The notes under the pieces were generated by a model. That model had not been told where the DNA came from. It saw only the letters and a list, made by a program, of their open reading frames with translations, and searched no databases. This document shows positions 1-8,673 of a stretch of DNA of 64,000 bases, one piece after another. The position numbers and the translations under genes are program-made. Source of the DNA: Kaustia mangrovi (GTDB taxonomy: Bacteria > Pseudomonadota > Alphaproteobacteria > Rhizobiales > Im1); contig NZ_CP058214.1 of assembly GCF_015482775.1 (NCBI RefSeq), positions 1,426,001-1,490,000 of the forward strand, read 5' to 3'. The first letter of the stretch is position 1. Every line of letters begins with the position of its first letter.

Positions 1-888
1 GTAGATCTGCGTGGTGGAGATATCGGCATGGCCGAGCATCTGCTGCACGGCCCTCAAATCCGCCCCGCCGGCCAGGAGATGGCTGGCAAAGGCGTGACGT
101 AACACATGGGGCGACACCCGGGCCGGCGCCAGCCCGGCGCGCGCGGCGAGCGCCTTGAGCTCGCGGGCGGCGAACTGCCGCGTGATATGGCCGTCCGCGC
201 CATGGGAGGGGAACAGCCACGGCCCCTCCTCCCCGCCCGCCTCGCGCATGAGGCGCAAGTGACGGGTCACGGCGTCGCGCGCCGCCCGGCTCAGCGGCAC
301 GAGGCGCTCGCGCCCGCCCTTGCCGCGAACGGTCAGCATCCGGTCGTCGGCCCGCACCGTCTGCCGGGTCAGCGAGACAAGCTCGGAAACGCGCAGGCCC
401 GTCGCATAGAGAAGCTCGATGAGGCACATGAGCCGGACCGGCCCCGGCCGGCCGTTGCGCTCCGCCTCGTCCGCCTCCTCGCGCGCAAGTGCCAGCAGGC
501 GGTCGACCTCGCCGACCGTCAGCACCTTGGGCAGGGGCCGGCCGAGGCGCGGGCTGTCGATGACAGTGACGGGATTGTCCGTGCGCACGCCATCCGCATA
601 GAGGAACCCGTGGAACTGCCTGAGGGCCGACAGCCGCCGCGCGGCGGTCGAGGCCGCAAGGCCCTCTGCCTCCAGCGCCGCGAGATAGGCGCGGATATCG
701 TCGCTGCCGGCGGCCTTGAGCGTCAGACCGCGCGCGGCCAGGAAGGCGGCATAGTCGGCAAGGTCGCGCGCATAGGCCTCCAGCGTGTTGCGCGCGATAC
801 CGCGCTCGGCGCTCATCATCTCAAGGAAGCTCTCCACGAGGTGGCTGTCGCGCGGGCGTGAGGGGTCCTCACTCGAACAGGCGCTCAT
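1..888 (-). CDS. xerD: Tyrosine recombinase XerD (3' end cut by window)
   Basis: Site-specific tyrosine recombinase of the XerC/XerD pair, which resolves chromosome dimers at dif. Reading the minus strand from the ATG at 888 gives 296 residues before the window edge. An N-terminal SAM-like core-binding region is followed by the catalytic domain with the GLRVSEL motif (first catalytic Arg), HVLRHAFASHLL (His-x-x-Arg) and LGHADISTTQIY. The final codon in the window (positions 3-1) is the catalytic Tyr, so only about the last 15-20 residues of a usual ~300-residue protein are missing. Its start overlaps the end of the upstream 46-residue gene by 20 bp, suggesting co-transcription. XerD rather than XerC is favoured by the context beside aroK/aroB, which is common in Rhizobiales; sequence alone would not exclude XerC. 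Confidence 0.9.
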   Translation of the reverse strand, partial: MSACSSEDPSRPRDSHLVESFLEMMSAERGIARNTLEAYARDLADYAAFLAARGLTLKAAGSDDIRAYLAALEAEGLAASTAARRLSALRQFHGFLYADGVRTDNPVTVIDSPRLGRPLPKVLTVGEVDRLLALAREEADEAERNGRPGPVRLMCLIELLYATGLRVSELVSLTRQTVRADDRMLTVRGKGGRERLVPLSRAARDAVTRHLRLMREAGGEEGPWLFPSHGADGHITRQFAARELKALAARAGLAPARVSPHVLRHAFASHLLAGGADLRAVQQMLGHADISTTQIY

Positions 889-1009
889 TGGGAATCTGCC
901 TGACAATCTCGGTCTGCTCCGGCTGAAGGACGGAGAGCACGTAAAGCGTGCCGTATCCGAGAACAGCCAAGCATGCCAGGATTAACAGAATGCGAAGGCT
1001 GTCCGGCAT
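869..1009 (-). CDS. Small conserved single-pass membrane protein (46 aa)
   Basis: A short protein starting MPDSLRIL, with one hydrophobic segment (about residues 5-27, rich in Leu/Ile/Val) and a charged C-terminal tail reading PEQTEIVRQIPNERLFE. Small proteins with a similar PxQxEIxxxIPxxRF-type tail are often found just upstream of xerD in alphaproteobacteria, which supports it being real despite its size. It ends inside the first codons of xerD (20-bp overlap). A longer frame continues upstream, but the added N-terminus is Arg/Pro-rich and lies in the promoter region shared with aroK, so I chose the internal ATG. Function unknown; probably inner-membrane anchored with a soluble tail. Confidence 0.65.
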   Translation of the reverse strand: MPDSLRILLILACLAVLGYGTLYVLSVLQPEQTEIVRQIPNERLFE

Positions 1010-1212
1010 GATATCCCTTGCGCGACGGTGACCGTGGCCCTTGCCATGCGGATTTCTCCGACGGAACCGTTCCGACATACTCTCAAAGGGCCCGTGCGGG
1101 CAAGGCCGCCCTCGGCCCGCAGCGAACGGACGCTTTGCGGCGGGGGCCATTGGAGGCTAGAACAGCGCTGACGACAGACGCAACAACGGCCGTTTCGGCG
1201 GAACAGGATCCC

Positions 1213-1812
1213 ATGGCGCGGAAGGCGCGGGCAAAAGAGATCGAAGACATCAGGCACTGGCTCGGCGGGCGCTCCATCGTGCTGGTCGGGCTGATGGGCG
1301 CGGGCAAGACCACGATAGGCCGCCGGCTGGCCCGCCGGCTGGGCTTGGCCTTCACCGATGCCGACACCGAGATCGAGCTGGCCGCCGGCAAGTCCATTCC
1401 GGAAATCTTCGCCGATCACGGCGAGGCCCATTTCCGCGAGGGCGAGCGCAAGGTGATCGCGCGCCTGCTCGACGGCGAGCCGCAGGTTCTCGCCACCGGC
1501 GGCGGCGCCTATATGAACGGGCAGACGCGGGCCGTCATCGCCGACAAGGCCGTGTCCGTCTGGCTGCGCGCGGAGAAGGCCCTGCTCATGAAGCGGGTGC
1601 GCCGGCGCTCCAACAGGCCGCTTCTGAACACCGACGATCCCGACGCGGTGATGGCGCGGCTGATCGAGGAGCGCTATCCGGTCTATGCCGAGGCCGACGT
1701 CACCGTCGACAGCCGCGATGCCCCGCACGAGGCGATCGTGAGCGACGTCGTGCGCGCGCTTGGCGCCCGTGCCCGCGCGAACGCCCCCATGAAGGAGCCG
1801 CAACACTCATGA
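1213..1812 (+). CDS. aroK: Shikimate kinase
   Basis: Phosphorylates shikimate to shikimate-3-phosphate with ATP, in the cytoplasmic pathway to chorismate. The 199-residue protein has a P-loop GLMGAGKTT at residues 26-34, the DADTEIE substrate-site motif, FREGER, the ATGGGA motif and an RPLL lid segment, all typical of shikimate kinase. The frame is open further upstream to 1018, but the family is usually about 170-200 residues and the extension is low-complexity, so the ATG at 1213 is chosen. The stop codon overlaps the aroB start (ATGA), so the two are translationally coupled. Confidence 0.95.
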   Translation: MARKARAKEIEDIRHWLGGRSIVLVGLMGAGKTTIGRRLARRLGLAFTDADTEIELAAGKSIPEIFADHGEAHFREGERKVIARLLDGEPQVLATGGGAYMNGQTRAVIADKAVSVWLRAEKALLMKRVRRRSNRPLLNTDDPDAVMARLIEERYPVYAEADVTVDSRDAPHEAIVSDVVRALGARARANAPMKEPQHS

Positions 1813-2960
1813 GCCCCACCGACACGATCGGCGCGCGCCCGGCCGACAGCGCCATCACGGTTCCCGTCGCGCTCGGCGCGCGCGCCTACGACATCCATAT
1901 CGGGCCGGCGCTTCTGGAGCGCGCGGGCACGCTCGTCGCCCCGCTGCTCGACCGTCCGGTCACCGCCATCGTGACCGACGAGACGGTGGCGGACCTGCAT
2001 CTGGCGCGTCTGGAGCGGGCCCTCGACGAGGCCGGCATCGCAACGACCGCCATCGTCGTGCCGGCGGGCGAGGCGAGCAAGAGCTTCGCGACGCTCGAGA
2101 CCCTGTGCGACAGGCTCCTGGATGCCGGCATCGAGCGGCGCGACCGCATCGTCGCGCTCGGCGGCGGCGTGATCGGCGACCTGACGGGCTTTGCCGCCGC
2201 GATCCTCAGGCGCGGCGTCGACTTCATCCAGATCCCGACCACGCTGCTCGCCCAGGTCGATTCCTCCGTCGGCGGCAAGACCGGCATCAATTCGAGCCGC
2301 GGCAAGAACCTGATCGGCGCCTTCCACCAGCCGGTGCTGGTGCTAGCCGATCTCGACCTGCTCGACACCCTGCCCGCGCGCGAGTTCCGCGCCGGCTATG
2401 CCGAGGTCGCCAAATACGGTCTGCTGGGCGACCGGGCCTTCTTCGAATGGCTGGAGACGGACAGGGCCGCCCTGTTCGCCGGCGACAAGGCCGCGCGGCG
2501 CCATGCGGTGGAGGTGAGCTGCCGGATGAAGGCTGAGATCGTGGAGGAGGACGAGCGCGAGGCGGGCCGGCGCGCGCTCCTCAATCTCGGCCATACATTC
2601 GGCCACGCCCTGGAGGCGGCCACCGGCTACGGCAACCGGCTGATCCATGGCGAGGCCGTCGCGCTCGGCACCGCGCAGGCCTTCCGCTATTCGCAACGTC
2701 TGGGGCTCTGCCCGCCCGGAACGGCGGAGCGGGTGCGCGACCATCTGGCCGCCGCGGGACTTCCGACCACGCTCGGCGAGGTGCCGGGCGAGTTGCCCGA
2801 CGCCGCCGCGCTGCTCGAGATCATGCGCCAGGACAAGAAGGCGTCCCGGGGCCGGCTGACGCTGGTGCTTGCCCGCGATATCGGCGAGGCCTTCACGACC
2901 GCGGATGTCGACGAACAGGACCTCGCGACCTTTCTCGACGAGGAGGCAACCCTCTCATGA
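1809..2960 (+). CDS. aroB: 3-dehydroquinate synthase
   Basis: Converts DAHP to 3-dehydroquinate (NAD- and divalent-metal-dependent), the second step of the shikimate pathway. The 383-residue length is normal. Visible family signatures are the [14 protein letters not shown] nucleotide-binding segment, [19 protein letters not shown], and the metal-binding [12 protein letters not shown]. It overlaps aroK by 4 bp and the following CorC-like gene by 4 bp, so the three genes form a tightly coupled operon. The aroK-aroB-CorC order recurs in Rhizobiales. Confidence 0.96.
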   Translation: MSPTDTIGARPADSAITVPVALGARAYDIHIGPALLERAGTLVAPLLDRPVTAIVTDETVADLHLARLERALDEAGIATTAIVVPAGEASKSFATLETLCDRLLDAGIERRDRIVALGGGVIGDLTGFAAAILRRGVDFIQIPTTLLAQVDSSVGGKTGINSSRGKNLIGAFHQPVLVLADLDLLDTLPAREFRAGYAEVAKYGLLGDRAFFEWLETDRAALFAGDKAARRHAVEVSCRMKAEIVEEDEREAGRRALLNLGHTFGHALEAATGYGNRLIHGEAVALGTAQAFRYSQRLGLCPPGTAERVRDHLAAAGLPTTLGEVPGELPDAAALLEIMRQDKKASRGRLTLVLARDIGEAFTTADVDEQDLATFLDEEATLS

Positions 2961-4234
2961 CAGTGATGCTTGGCGTCGTGATCGGCGCGATCATCGCGCT
3001 CTTGATCATGTCCGCATTCTTTTCAGGCTCCGAGACGGCGCTGACCGCGACGTCGCGGGCCAGCATGCACGAGCTGGAGCGGCGCGGCGACCGGCGCGCG
3101 ACCATCGTGGAGACGCTGATGCAGCATCGCGAGCGCCTCCTCGGCGCGATCCTGCTCGGCAACAACCTGGTCAACATCCTCGCCTCCGCCATCGCCACCC
3201 AGCTCTTCCTGGATCTGTTCGGGTCGGTGGGCGTGGCCTATGCGACCATCGTGATGACCATGCTGGTGCTGGTCTTCTCCGAGGTCCTGCCGAAGACCTA
3301 CGCGATCATCAATCCGGACCGCGTCGCGCTGGCCGTGGCGCCGCTGATCCGGCTGTTCGTCGCCCTCTTCGCGCCCGTGGTCATGGCGATCGAGTTCATC
3401 GTCAAGCAGACGCTGCGGATCGCCGGCGCCGACATCACCAAGGCCCGGAGCATCCTGTCCCCGCACGAGGAGATCCGCGGCGCCATCGACCTCCATCACA
3501 AGGAGGGCACGGTGGTGAAGAAGACCCGCGACATGCTCGGCGGCATCCTGGACCTGCGCGAGCTCGAGCTCTCCGACGTCATGGTCCACCGCACCAAGAT
3601 GCACACGATCGACGCCAGCCGCCCGCCCGCGGAGATCATCGACGACGTGCTCAGGAGCGGCCATTCGCGGGTGCCCGTGTGGAAGGACAATCCCGACAAC
3701 ATCATCGGCATCCTGCACGCCAAGGAGCTGCTCGCCGCCCTCCAGCAGCAGAAGGGCAAGGCCGAGAGCATCGATATCGAGGGCCTGTGCAGCCAGCCCT
3801 GGTTCGTGCCCGACACGACGAGCGTGGCCGACCAGCTCAACGCGTTCCTGCGCCGCAAGGCCCATTTCGCCCTGGTCGTCGACGAATATGGCGAGGTGAT
3901 GGGGCTCGTCACGCTGGAGGACGTGCTGGAGGAAATCGTCGGCGACATCTCCGACGAGCACGATATCGTCGCCAGCGGCATCCGCCCGGAGGCGAGTGGG
4001 TCCTATGTGGTCGACGGCGCGGTGCCGATCCGCGATCTCAACCGCTCCATGGACTGGGAGCTGCCGGACGAGGAGGCGACGACCATTGCCGGCCTCGTCA
4101 TCCACGAGGCGCAGATGATCCCCGATGTCGGGCAGGCCTTCACCTTCCACGGCTTCCGCTTCGAGGTCCTGCGCAAGCGCCGCAACCAGCTCACCGCGCT
4201 GCGCATCACGCCGCTGAAGCCGGCGGAGGGCTGA
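2957..4234 (+). CDS. HlyC/CorC-family transporter (CNNM + CBS domains)
   Basis: Integral membrane protein of the CorB/CorC (CNNM, formerly DUF21) family, associated with Mg/Co ion homeostasis. In 425 residues there is an N-terminal hydrophobic CNNM region (about residues 1-190) opening with [16 protein letters not shown], the family hallmark. Two CBS domains follow (about 200-340, with the [10 protein letters not shown] and [23 protein letters not shown] motifs), and then a C-terminal CorC/HlyC-type domain (about 345-420). It is the last gene of the aroK-aroB unit, joined by a 4-bp overlap. The transported ion cannot be read from the sequence. Confidence 0.9.
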   Translation: MTVMLGVVIGAIIALLIMSAFFSGSETALTATSRASMHELERRGDRRATIVETLMQHRERLLGAILLGNNLVNILASAIATQLFLDLFGSVGVAYATIVMTMLVLVFSEVLPKTYAIINPDRVALAVAPLIRLFVALFAPVVMAIEFIVKQTLRIAGADITKARSILSPHEEIRGAIDLHHKEGTVVKKTRDMLGGILDLRELELSDVMVHRTKMHTIDASRPPAEIIDDVLRSGHSRVPVWKDNPDNIIGILHAKELLAALQQQKGKAESIDIEGLCSQPWFVPDTTSVADQLNAFLRRKAHFALVVDEYGEVMGLVTLEDVLEEIVGDISDEHDIVASGIRPEASGSYVVDGAVPIRDLNRSMDWELPDEEATTIAGLVIHEAQMIPDVGQAFTFHGFRFEVLRKRRNQLTALRITPLKPAEG

Positions 4235-4284
4235 GCGCCTGGAGGGCATTGAGTGACCATGAGTTCGCGAAATGCGCTCTAGCC
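4229..4284. terminator. Inverted repeat between convergent genes, possible bidirectional terminator
   Basis: The arms GGCT-GAGCGC (4229-4238) and GCGCTC-T-AGCC (4274-4284) flank a 35-nt loop in the 44-bp gap between the convergent CorC-like and MFS genes. Each arm contains one of the two stop codons. The loop is large and there is no U-tract on either side, so terminator function is only inferred from position. Confidence 0.3.
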
Positions 4285-5691
4285 GCCGCGCGCGAGCCTG
4301 ACGCGGGCCAGGCGGTAGGCGACGACGAGCCCGACCACGGCCACGGGGACGAAGGCGGCGAACACCCAGAAGCCGGCAAGCCCGGCGGCCTCGACCTCCG
4401 CGGCGCCCGAACCGAGGCCGGCCATGTTGGCGACGATGCCGCTGAGCGCCGCGCCGATGGCATAGCCGAGAATCTGCATGGTGGGCGCCGAGGAGGTCGC
4501 GCGCTCGCGTTCGCCCTCGCCGACACTCTCCACGATGCGGCGGATGACGAAGGCCCAGCACATGCCGAAGCCGCCGCCGAGCATGAACGCCCAGGGCGCG
4601 AGCGCCCAGAGCGGGCCTTCGGGCATGGTGACCGCGAAACCGGCAATGGCGATAACGATCGCGCTGGCGCCCGTGCGGATCAGCACCGGCTCGAGCTTTT
4701 CGCCCGCATTGGCGAAGGTAATGGCCGCTACCGTCCAGGCCACCGATTCGATCGCCACCATGAACCCGGCAACCAGCGGGCTTGCCCCATAGAGCGTCTC
4801 CATCAGGAGCGGTCCGTAGACGGTGAAGCCGACGGCCGCCGTCGACAGCGCGAGGATCATGACATAGCCCTTGCCCCAGACCGTGCGCGGATCGAGCGCG
4901 CGCGGCGGGAACAGCCGCCCCGCGCCCCGGCCATCGAGCCAGAAGGCGCAGGCCAGCAAGGCGAACCCCGCAAGGGCGAGCGCCAGCGCTTCCAGCCCGT
5001 CGGGACGCACGCCCGCGAACAGGATCGCCATGATGCCGGTGCTGAGCACCGCGATGCGGCGCCACGGCAGGATGTCGCTTGCGCCGATCGCCGCCTCCTC
5101 GCGCCTCAGGATGACCGGGATGGCAAGGGCGAGGACGACCGCCTGCGCCCCGAAGGCCCAGAACGCGCCGCGCCACAGGCCGGCATCGGCGAACAGGCCG
5201 CCGATCAGCGGCCCGGCCAGCGCCGAGGCGCCCCAGACGCCGGACACCGCCGCCAGAAGCTGCGGCCAGAGCCTTGCGGGGAAGAGTTGCGTGACCCCCA
5301 CATGGGAGAGCGCCATCATCCAGCCGCCGCCGAGCCCCTGGAGCATCCGGCCGGCGAGCATCGTTCCCATATCGGGCGCGAGCGCACTCGCCACGCAGCC
5401 CGCCGTGTAGATCAGCGCGGCTATCGTCATGGCGCGCCTCAGACCGAGCCGCACAGCGAGCAGCCCGGTCACCGCACCGGCCACGATGGAGCCGAGCTCG
5501 TAGAGCGCCACCGCCCAGTAGATGTAGGACAGCCCCCCGATATCGGCGACCGCACTCGGCATGACCGTGGCCGCCAGAAGCGAATCGGCGGCGTGAAGCC
5601 AGACGCCGAGGCACAGCACGGCCACGCGCGCCCATCCGCCATCCGACATCGCCGCGGAAAGTCCCATGCGCTGAGCGCCGTCCGTCTGCAT
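4279..5691 (-). CDS. MFS drug/metabolite exporter
   Basis: A 470-residue inner-membrane secondary transporter of the major facilitator superfamily, resembling DHA-type (EmrB/QacA-like) drug:H+ antiporters. Multiple hydrophobic helices are evident, with the loop 2-3 region AVRLGLRRAM, the motif GRMLQGLGGGWMMAL in helix 4-5, and GASALAGPLIGGLFAD (motif C-like) typical of exporters. It is divergent from a SufR-like regulator across a 90-bp gap containing a long palindrome, so control by that regulator is likely. The substrate is unknown. Confidence 0.85.
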   Translation of the reverse strand: MQTDGAQRMGLSAAMSDGGWARVAVLCLGVWLHAADSLLAATVMPSAVADIGGLSYIYWAVALYELGSIVAGAVTGLLAVRLGLRRAMTIAALIYTAGCVASALAPDMGTMLAGRMLQGLGGGWMMALSHVGVTQLFPARLWPQLLAAVSGVWGASALAGPLIGGLFADAGLWRGAFWAFGAQAVVLALAIPVILRREEAAIGASDILPWRRIAVLSTGIMAILFAGVRPDGLEALALALAGFALLACAFWLDGRGAGRLFPPRALDPRTVWGKGYVMILALSTAAVGFTVYGPLLMETLYGASPLVAGFMVAIESVAWTVAAITFANAGEKLEPVLIRTGASAIVIAIAGFAVTMPEGPLWALAPWAFMLGGGFGMCWAFVIRRIVESVGEGERERATSSAPTMQILGYAIGAALSGIVANMAGLGSGAAEVEAAGLAGFWVFAAFVPVAVVGLVVAYRLARVRLARGG

Positions 5692-5705
5692 GATCCACCT
5701 CTTTA

Positions 5706-5762
5706 AAGCAAAATATCACTTGCTAAAATAGACGGGTTATTTTGGCAAGCGATTTCTTGCTT
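5706..5762. promoter_or_regulatory. Long imperfect palindrome, probable operator for the SufR-like regulator
   Basis: Two 25-nt arms (5706-5730 and 5738-5762) separated by 7 nt (gacgggt) match as reverse complements at 21 of 25 positions. The innermost 12 bp are CTTGCTAAAATA / TATTTTGGCAAG, with outer blocks AAGCAA / TTGCTT. The element fills most of the 90-bp gap between the divergent MFS and regulator genes and is AT-rich in a GC-rich genome. The nested symmetry would allow two regulator dimers. That it is the operator is inference from position and symmetry. Confidence 0.65.
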
Positions 5763-5781
5763 AATAAATTCCAGGCGTGCT

Positions 5782-6429
5782 ATGACCGTCTCCATGGGCT
5801 CCGGCGACAAGCTCCTGTTTCTCTTGAAAACGCGCGGGCGGGCGAATGCAAGCGCGCTGTCGCGCCAGCTTGGCATTTCGCCCCAGGCCGTGCGCGAGCG
5901 GCTCGCGCAACTGGAGAATGACGGGCTCGTCGCCCATGAGGACGAGGTTGCGGGCCGCGGCCGCCCGAAGCGGTTCTGGCATCTGGCGGAGAAGGCCGAT
6001 GCCGCATTCCCCGACACCCACGCCGAGCTCACCGTATCGCTCATCTCCACCATCCATGCGGAACTCGGGCAGGAGGCCCTCGACCGCCTGATCGCCCGGC
6101 GCGAGCGCGAAACCGCCGCGCAATATCGCGAGGCCCTCGCCGGGTGCGCCACGCTGGAGGACCGGGTGGCCGCGCTCGCCGGCCTGCGCCAGGCGGAAGG
6201 CTACATGGCGGAATGGCAACGCAGCCCGGAGAGGGACGGCAGCTTCCTGCTGGTGGAAAATCACTGCCCGATCTGCGCGGCGGCTCGGGCCTGCCAGGGC
6301 TTTTGCCGCGCCGAGCTCGACGTCTTCCGCGACAGTCTCGGCGAGGGGTGCACGGTGGAGCGCGAGGAGCACATCCTCAAGGGCGCCCGCCGCTGCACCT
6401 ATCGCATCGCCCCGAAACCCGGCCCATGA
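5782..6429 (+). CDS. SufR-like HTH regulator with Fe-S-type cysteine cluster
   Basis: A 215-residue transcriptional regulator. Residues 8-67 form a DeoR/ArsR-like winged HTH (ANASALSRQLGISPQAVRERL, then a GRGRPKRFW wing). The C-terminal half carries cysteines at 162, 165, 171, 175, 190 and 205. C162-X12-C175-X14-C190-X14-C205 is very close to the C-X12-C-X13-C-X14-C spacing of SufR, the [4Fe-4S] repressor of suf operons, so cluster binding is a reasonable inference. It is not next to suf genes here but divergent from an MFS exporter, with a palindrome between. The start at 5782 is chosen for length; an ATG at 5794 is also possible. Confidence 0.8.
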   Translation: MTVSMGSGDKLLFLLKTRGRANASALSRQLGISPQAVRERLAQLENDGLVAHEDEVAGRGRPKRFWHLAEKADAAFPDTHAELTVSLISTIHAELGQEALDRLIARRERETAAQYREALAGCATLEDRVAALAGLRQAEGYMAEWQRSPERDGSFLLVENHCPICAAARACQGFCRAELDVFRDSLGEGCTVEREEHILKGARRCTYRIAPKPGP

Positions 6430-6448
6430 GGACCGGCGGAGACGATGC

Positions 6449-6733
6449 TCACGCCGAATCCTCTTCGGGCGCGAGCGCGGTGATGTTAAGCGCGTGGACG
6501 GGCCCGGCGAGCTCTTCGGCCAGCACGGAATTGACCAGCCTGTGCCGCTCTACCCGGCGCTTGCCGGAAAAGACGTCGGACACGACTGTCAGGCGGAAAT
6601 GGCTCTCTCCGCCCTCGCGATAGCCGGAATGGCCGCGATGGCGCTCGGAGTCGTCGACCACCTCCAGGCGGAGCGGCGCAAAGGCTTGCCTTACCTTTGC
6701 GGCGATCTGTCGTTTGACGGTGCCGTCGGCCAT
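6449..6733 (-). CDS. BolA-family protein
   Basis: A 94-residue BolA-like protein. In this family, BolA proteins work with monothiol glutaredoxins in Fe-S/iron homeostasis, and some act as regulators. The central block HRGHSGYREGGESHFRLTVVSDVFSGKRRVERHR contains the BolA signature (the H-x-GH-SGH-like segment and the S-F-K-R-H-R segment), followed by LNITALAPEE at the end. The ATG at 6733 gives the expected length; a longer frame upstream would add a non-conserved N-terminus. It is divergent from the DnaJ-domain gene and convergent with the SufR-like gene. Confidence 0.88.
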   Translation of the reverse strand: MADGTVKRQIAAKVRQAFAPLRLEVVDDSERHRGHSGYREGGESHFRLTVVSDVFSGKRRVERHRLVNSVLAEELAGPVHALNITALAPEEDSA

Positions 6734-6864
6734 GGCATCATTCCTTTCGCCGGGGTCGGGAGGCCAGCAATATGCGACCGTCCTCGTCCTGTCCAGATTT
6801 GCCGTCACAATCCGTCGACCATCACCTTGCGAGGGGCCGTGGGCGTCCCCATAATCAGCCGGTC

Positions 6865-7491
6865 ATGAAGCTCGATTCAAAGTACTTCGACACGATCAGG
6901 ATCAAGCCCGACGAGGAGCGCCTCATGCGCGACCGGGTGCCTGAGTGCGACTGGCCGGGATGCTCCCGGCCGGCGCCCTATCCAGCACCCAAGGGACGCA
7001 GCCACGAGGGCGAGTACCATCAGTTCTGCCTCGAGCATGTGCGCACCTACAACAAGTCCTACAACTATTTCACCGGCCTGGCCGGCGAGGCCGTGGACCA
7101 GTTCCGCGAACAGGCGACGACCGGCCACCGGCCGACCTGGCGCATGGGCACCAATGGCTGGGCCCACATCTCCGGCGGGCGCCGGGAACGGCCGCGCTCG
7201 GGCGGCTACCGGCACAGCCGGCCCTTCGAGGACCCCTTCGACCTGTTCGAGGGCGACGACACGACGCAGACGGAGACGGCGCCCCGTCGCGCGGTGCGCA
7301 ATGCCGAGCGCAAGGCCCTCGATACGCTGGGCCTCGACGAGACGGCCACGGCGGAGTCCGTGCGCGCCCAGTACAAGCGCCTCGTCAAGCGCCACCATCC
7401 GGATGCCAATGGCGGGAGCCGGGAGGGCGAGGACCGCCTCATCGAAATTATCCAGGCCTATGATTATCTTAAGTCCGCGGGCTTCTGCTGA
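6865..7491 (+). CDS. DnaJ (J-domain) protein with N-terminal Cys/His motif
   Basis: A 208-residue protein with a J-domain at the C-terminus rather than the N-terminus. Residues 146-206 include the HPD tripeptide at 178-180 (KRLVKRHHPDANGG), which stimulates Hsp70/DnaK ATPase activity. The N-terminal half has C28-X4-C33 and C55-X2-H58, a possible zinc site, then an Arg/Gly-rich linker (about 95-125). This architecture recurs in alphaproteobacteria next to bolA and cobS. The ATG at 6865 is used because the upstream extension is not protein-like. Client and partner are unknown. Confidence 0.85.
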   Translation: MKLDSKYFDTIRIKPDEERLMRDRVPECDWPGCSRPAPYPAPKGRSHEGEYHQFCLEHVRTYNKSYNYFTGLAGEAVDQFREQATTGHRPTWRMGTNGWAHISGGRRERPRSGGYRHSRPFEDPFDLFEGDDTTQTETAPRRAVRNAERKALDTLGLDETATAESVRAQYKRLVKRHHPDANGGSREGEDRLIEIIQAYDYLKSAGFC

Positions 7492-7647
7492 CCCGAAAAA
7501 CGGGTCGACGCTTGCCCTCGCGGTCTGATACGCGATACACATCTGGGCGCCGTACACGCTTCACGAGGGCGGCGGAGCGCACCGCGCCAAGGGATCGCCC
7601 CAGCTCCTCTTAACGATCCCGGACGGACTGTTCGAGAAAGGTTTCTG

Positions 7648-8637
7648 ATGGACGTCATGGCAAATGGAGAAGGGCCCGGCCTGCCCGATATGAAGGTCTC
7701 GGTCCGGCAGGTTTTCGGCATCGAAAGCGACATGGAGGTGCCGGCCTATTCCCAGGATTCGGAGCATGTGCCGGATCTCGACGAGGACTATCTGTTCAAC
7801 CGCGAGACCACGCTCGCCATCCTCGCCGGCTTCGCCTTCAATCGCCGCGTGATGATCACCGGCTATCACGGCACGGGCAAGTCGACCCATATCGAGCAGG
7901 TCGCCGCGCGGCTGAACTGGCCCTGCGTGCGCGTCAATCTCGACAGCCATATCAGCCGGATAGATCTCGTCGGCAAGGACGCGATCGTGCTGCGCGACGG
8001 CAAGCAGGTGACCGAATTCCGCGAGGGCATCCTGCCCTGGGCGCTGCAGACCAACACCGCGCTCGTCTTCGACGAGTACGATGCCGGCCGCCCGGACGTG
8101 ATGTTCGTGATCCAGCGCGTGCTGGAGGTCTCCGGCAAGCTCACCCTGCTCGACCAGAACAAGGTGATCCGCCCGCATCCCGCCTTCCGCCTGTTCGCCA
8201 CCGCCAACACGGTGGGCCTCGGCGACACCAGCGGCCTCTATCACGGCACCCAGCAGATCAACCAGGGCCAGATGGACCGCTGGAGCATCGTGACGACGCT
8301 CAACTACCTGCCGCACGACGAGGAGACCGACATCGTGCTGGCCAAGTGCAAGAGCTTCGACACCGACGAGGGCCGCAAGACCATCTCCAACATGGTCCGC
8401 GTCGCCGATCTCACGCGCAAGGCCTTCATGAACGGCGACCTGTCCACCGTGATGAGCCCGCGCACAGTGATCACCTGGGCGCAGAACTCCGAGATCTTCG
8501 GCGATCTGGGCTTCGCCTTCCAGGTGACCTTCCTCAACAAGTGCGACGAGCTGGAGCGCGGCCTGGTCGCGGAGTTCTACCAGCGCTGCATGAACCAGGA
8601 ATTGCCGGAATCGACAGCCCACGTCACCCTGTCGTGA
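7648..8637 (+). CDS. cobS: Aerobic cobaltochelatase subunit CobS
   Basis: AAA+ ATPase subunit of the CobN-CobS-CobT cobaltochelatase, which inserts Co2+ into hydrogenobyrinate a,c-diamide in aerobic cobalamin synthesis. In 329 residues it has a Walker [10 protein letters not shown] (72-80), a Walker B region ALVFDEYD and a sensor segment [19 protein letters not shown], typical of CobS. It sits 36 bp upstream of cobT, forming the chelatase pair. CobN is not in this window. Starts at ATG 7648; an ATG at 7657 (MANGE) is an alternative. Confidence 0.96.
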   Translation: MDVMANGEGPGLPDMKVSVRQVFGIESDMEVPAYSQDSEHVPDLDEDYLFNRETTLAILAGFAFNRRVMITGYHGTGKSTHIEQVAARLNWPCVRVNLDSHISRIDLVGKDAIVLRDGKQVTEFREGILPWALQTNTALVFDEYDAGRPDVMFVIQRVLEVSGKLTLLDQNKVIRPHPAFRLFATANTVGLGDTSGLYHGTQQINQGQMDRWSIVTTLNYLPHDEETDIVLAKCKSFDTDEGRKTISNMVRVADLTRKAFMNGDLSTVMSPRTVITWAQNSEIFGDLGFAFQVTFLNKCDELERGLVAEFYQRCMNQELPESTAHVTLS

Positions 8638-8673
8638 GCCGGCCGGCGACCCGAGAGCAGCGACCCGAGAGCC

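Noticed and set aside
1062-1074. CGGAACCGTTCCG palindrome upstream of aroK
   Set aside because: Short; expected occasionally in GC-rich DNA; not near a typical operator position and no matching regulator.
2869-5706. Long plus-strand open frame across the CorC-like and MFS genes
   Set aside because: Both strands are explained by clear genes in other frames (CNNM/CBS motifs, MFS helices); the alternative is Arg/Pro-rich noise.
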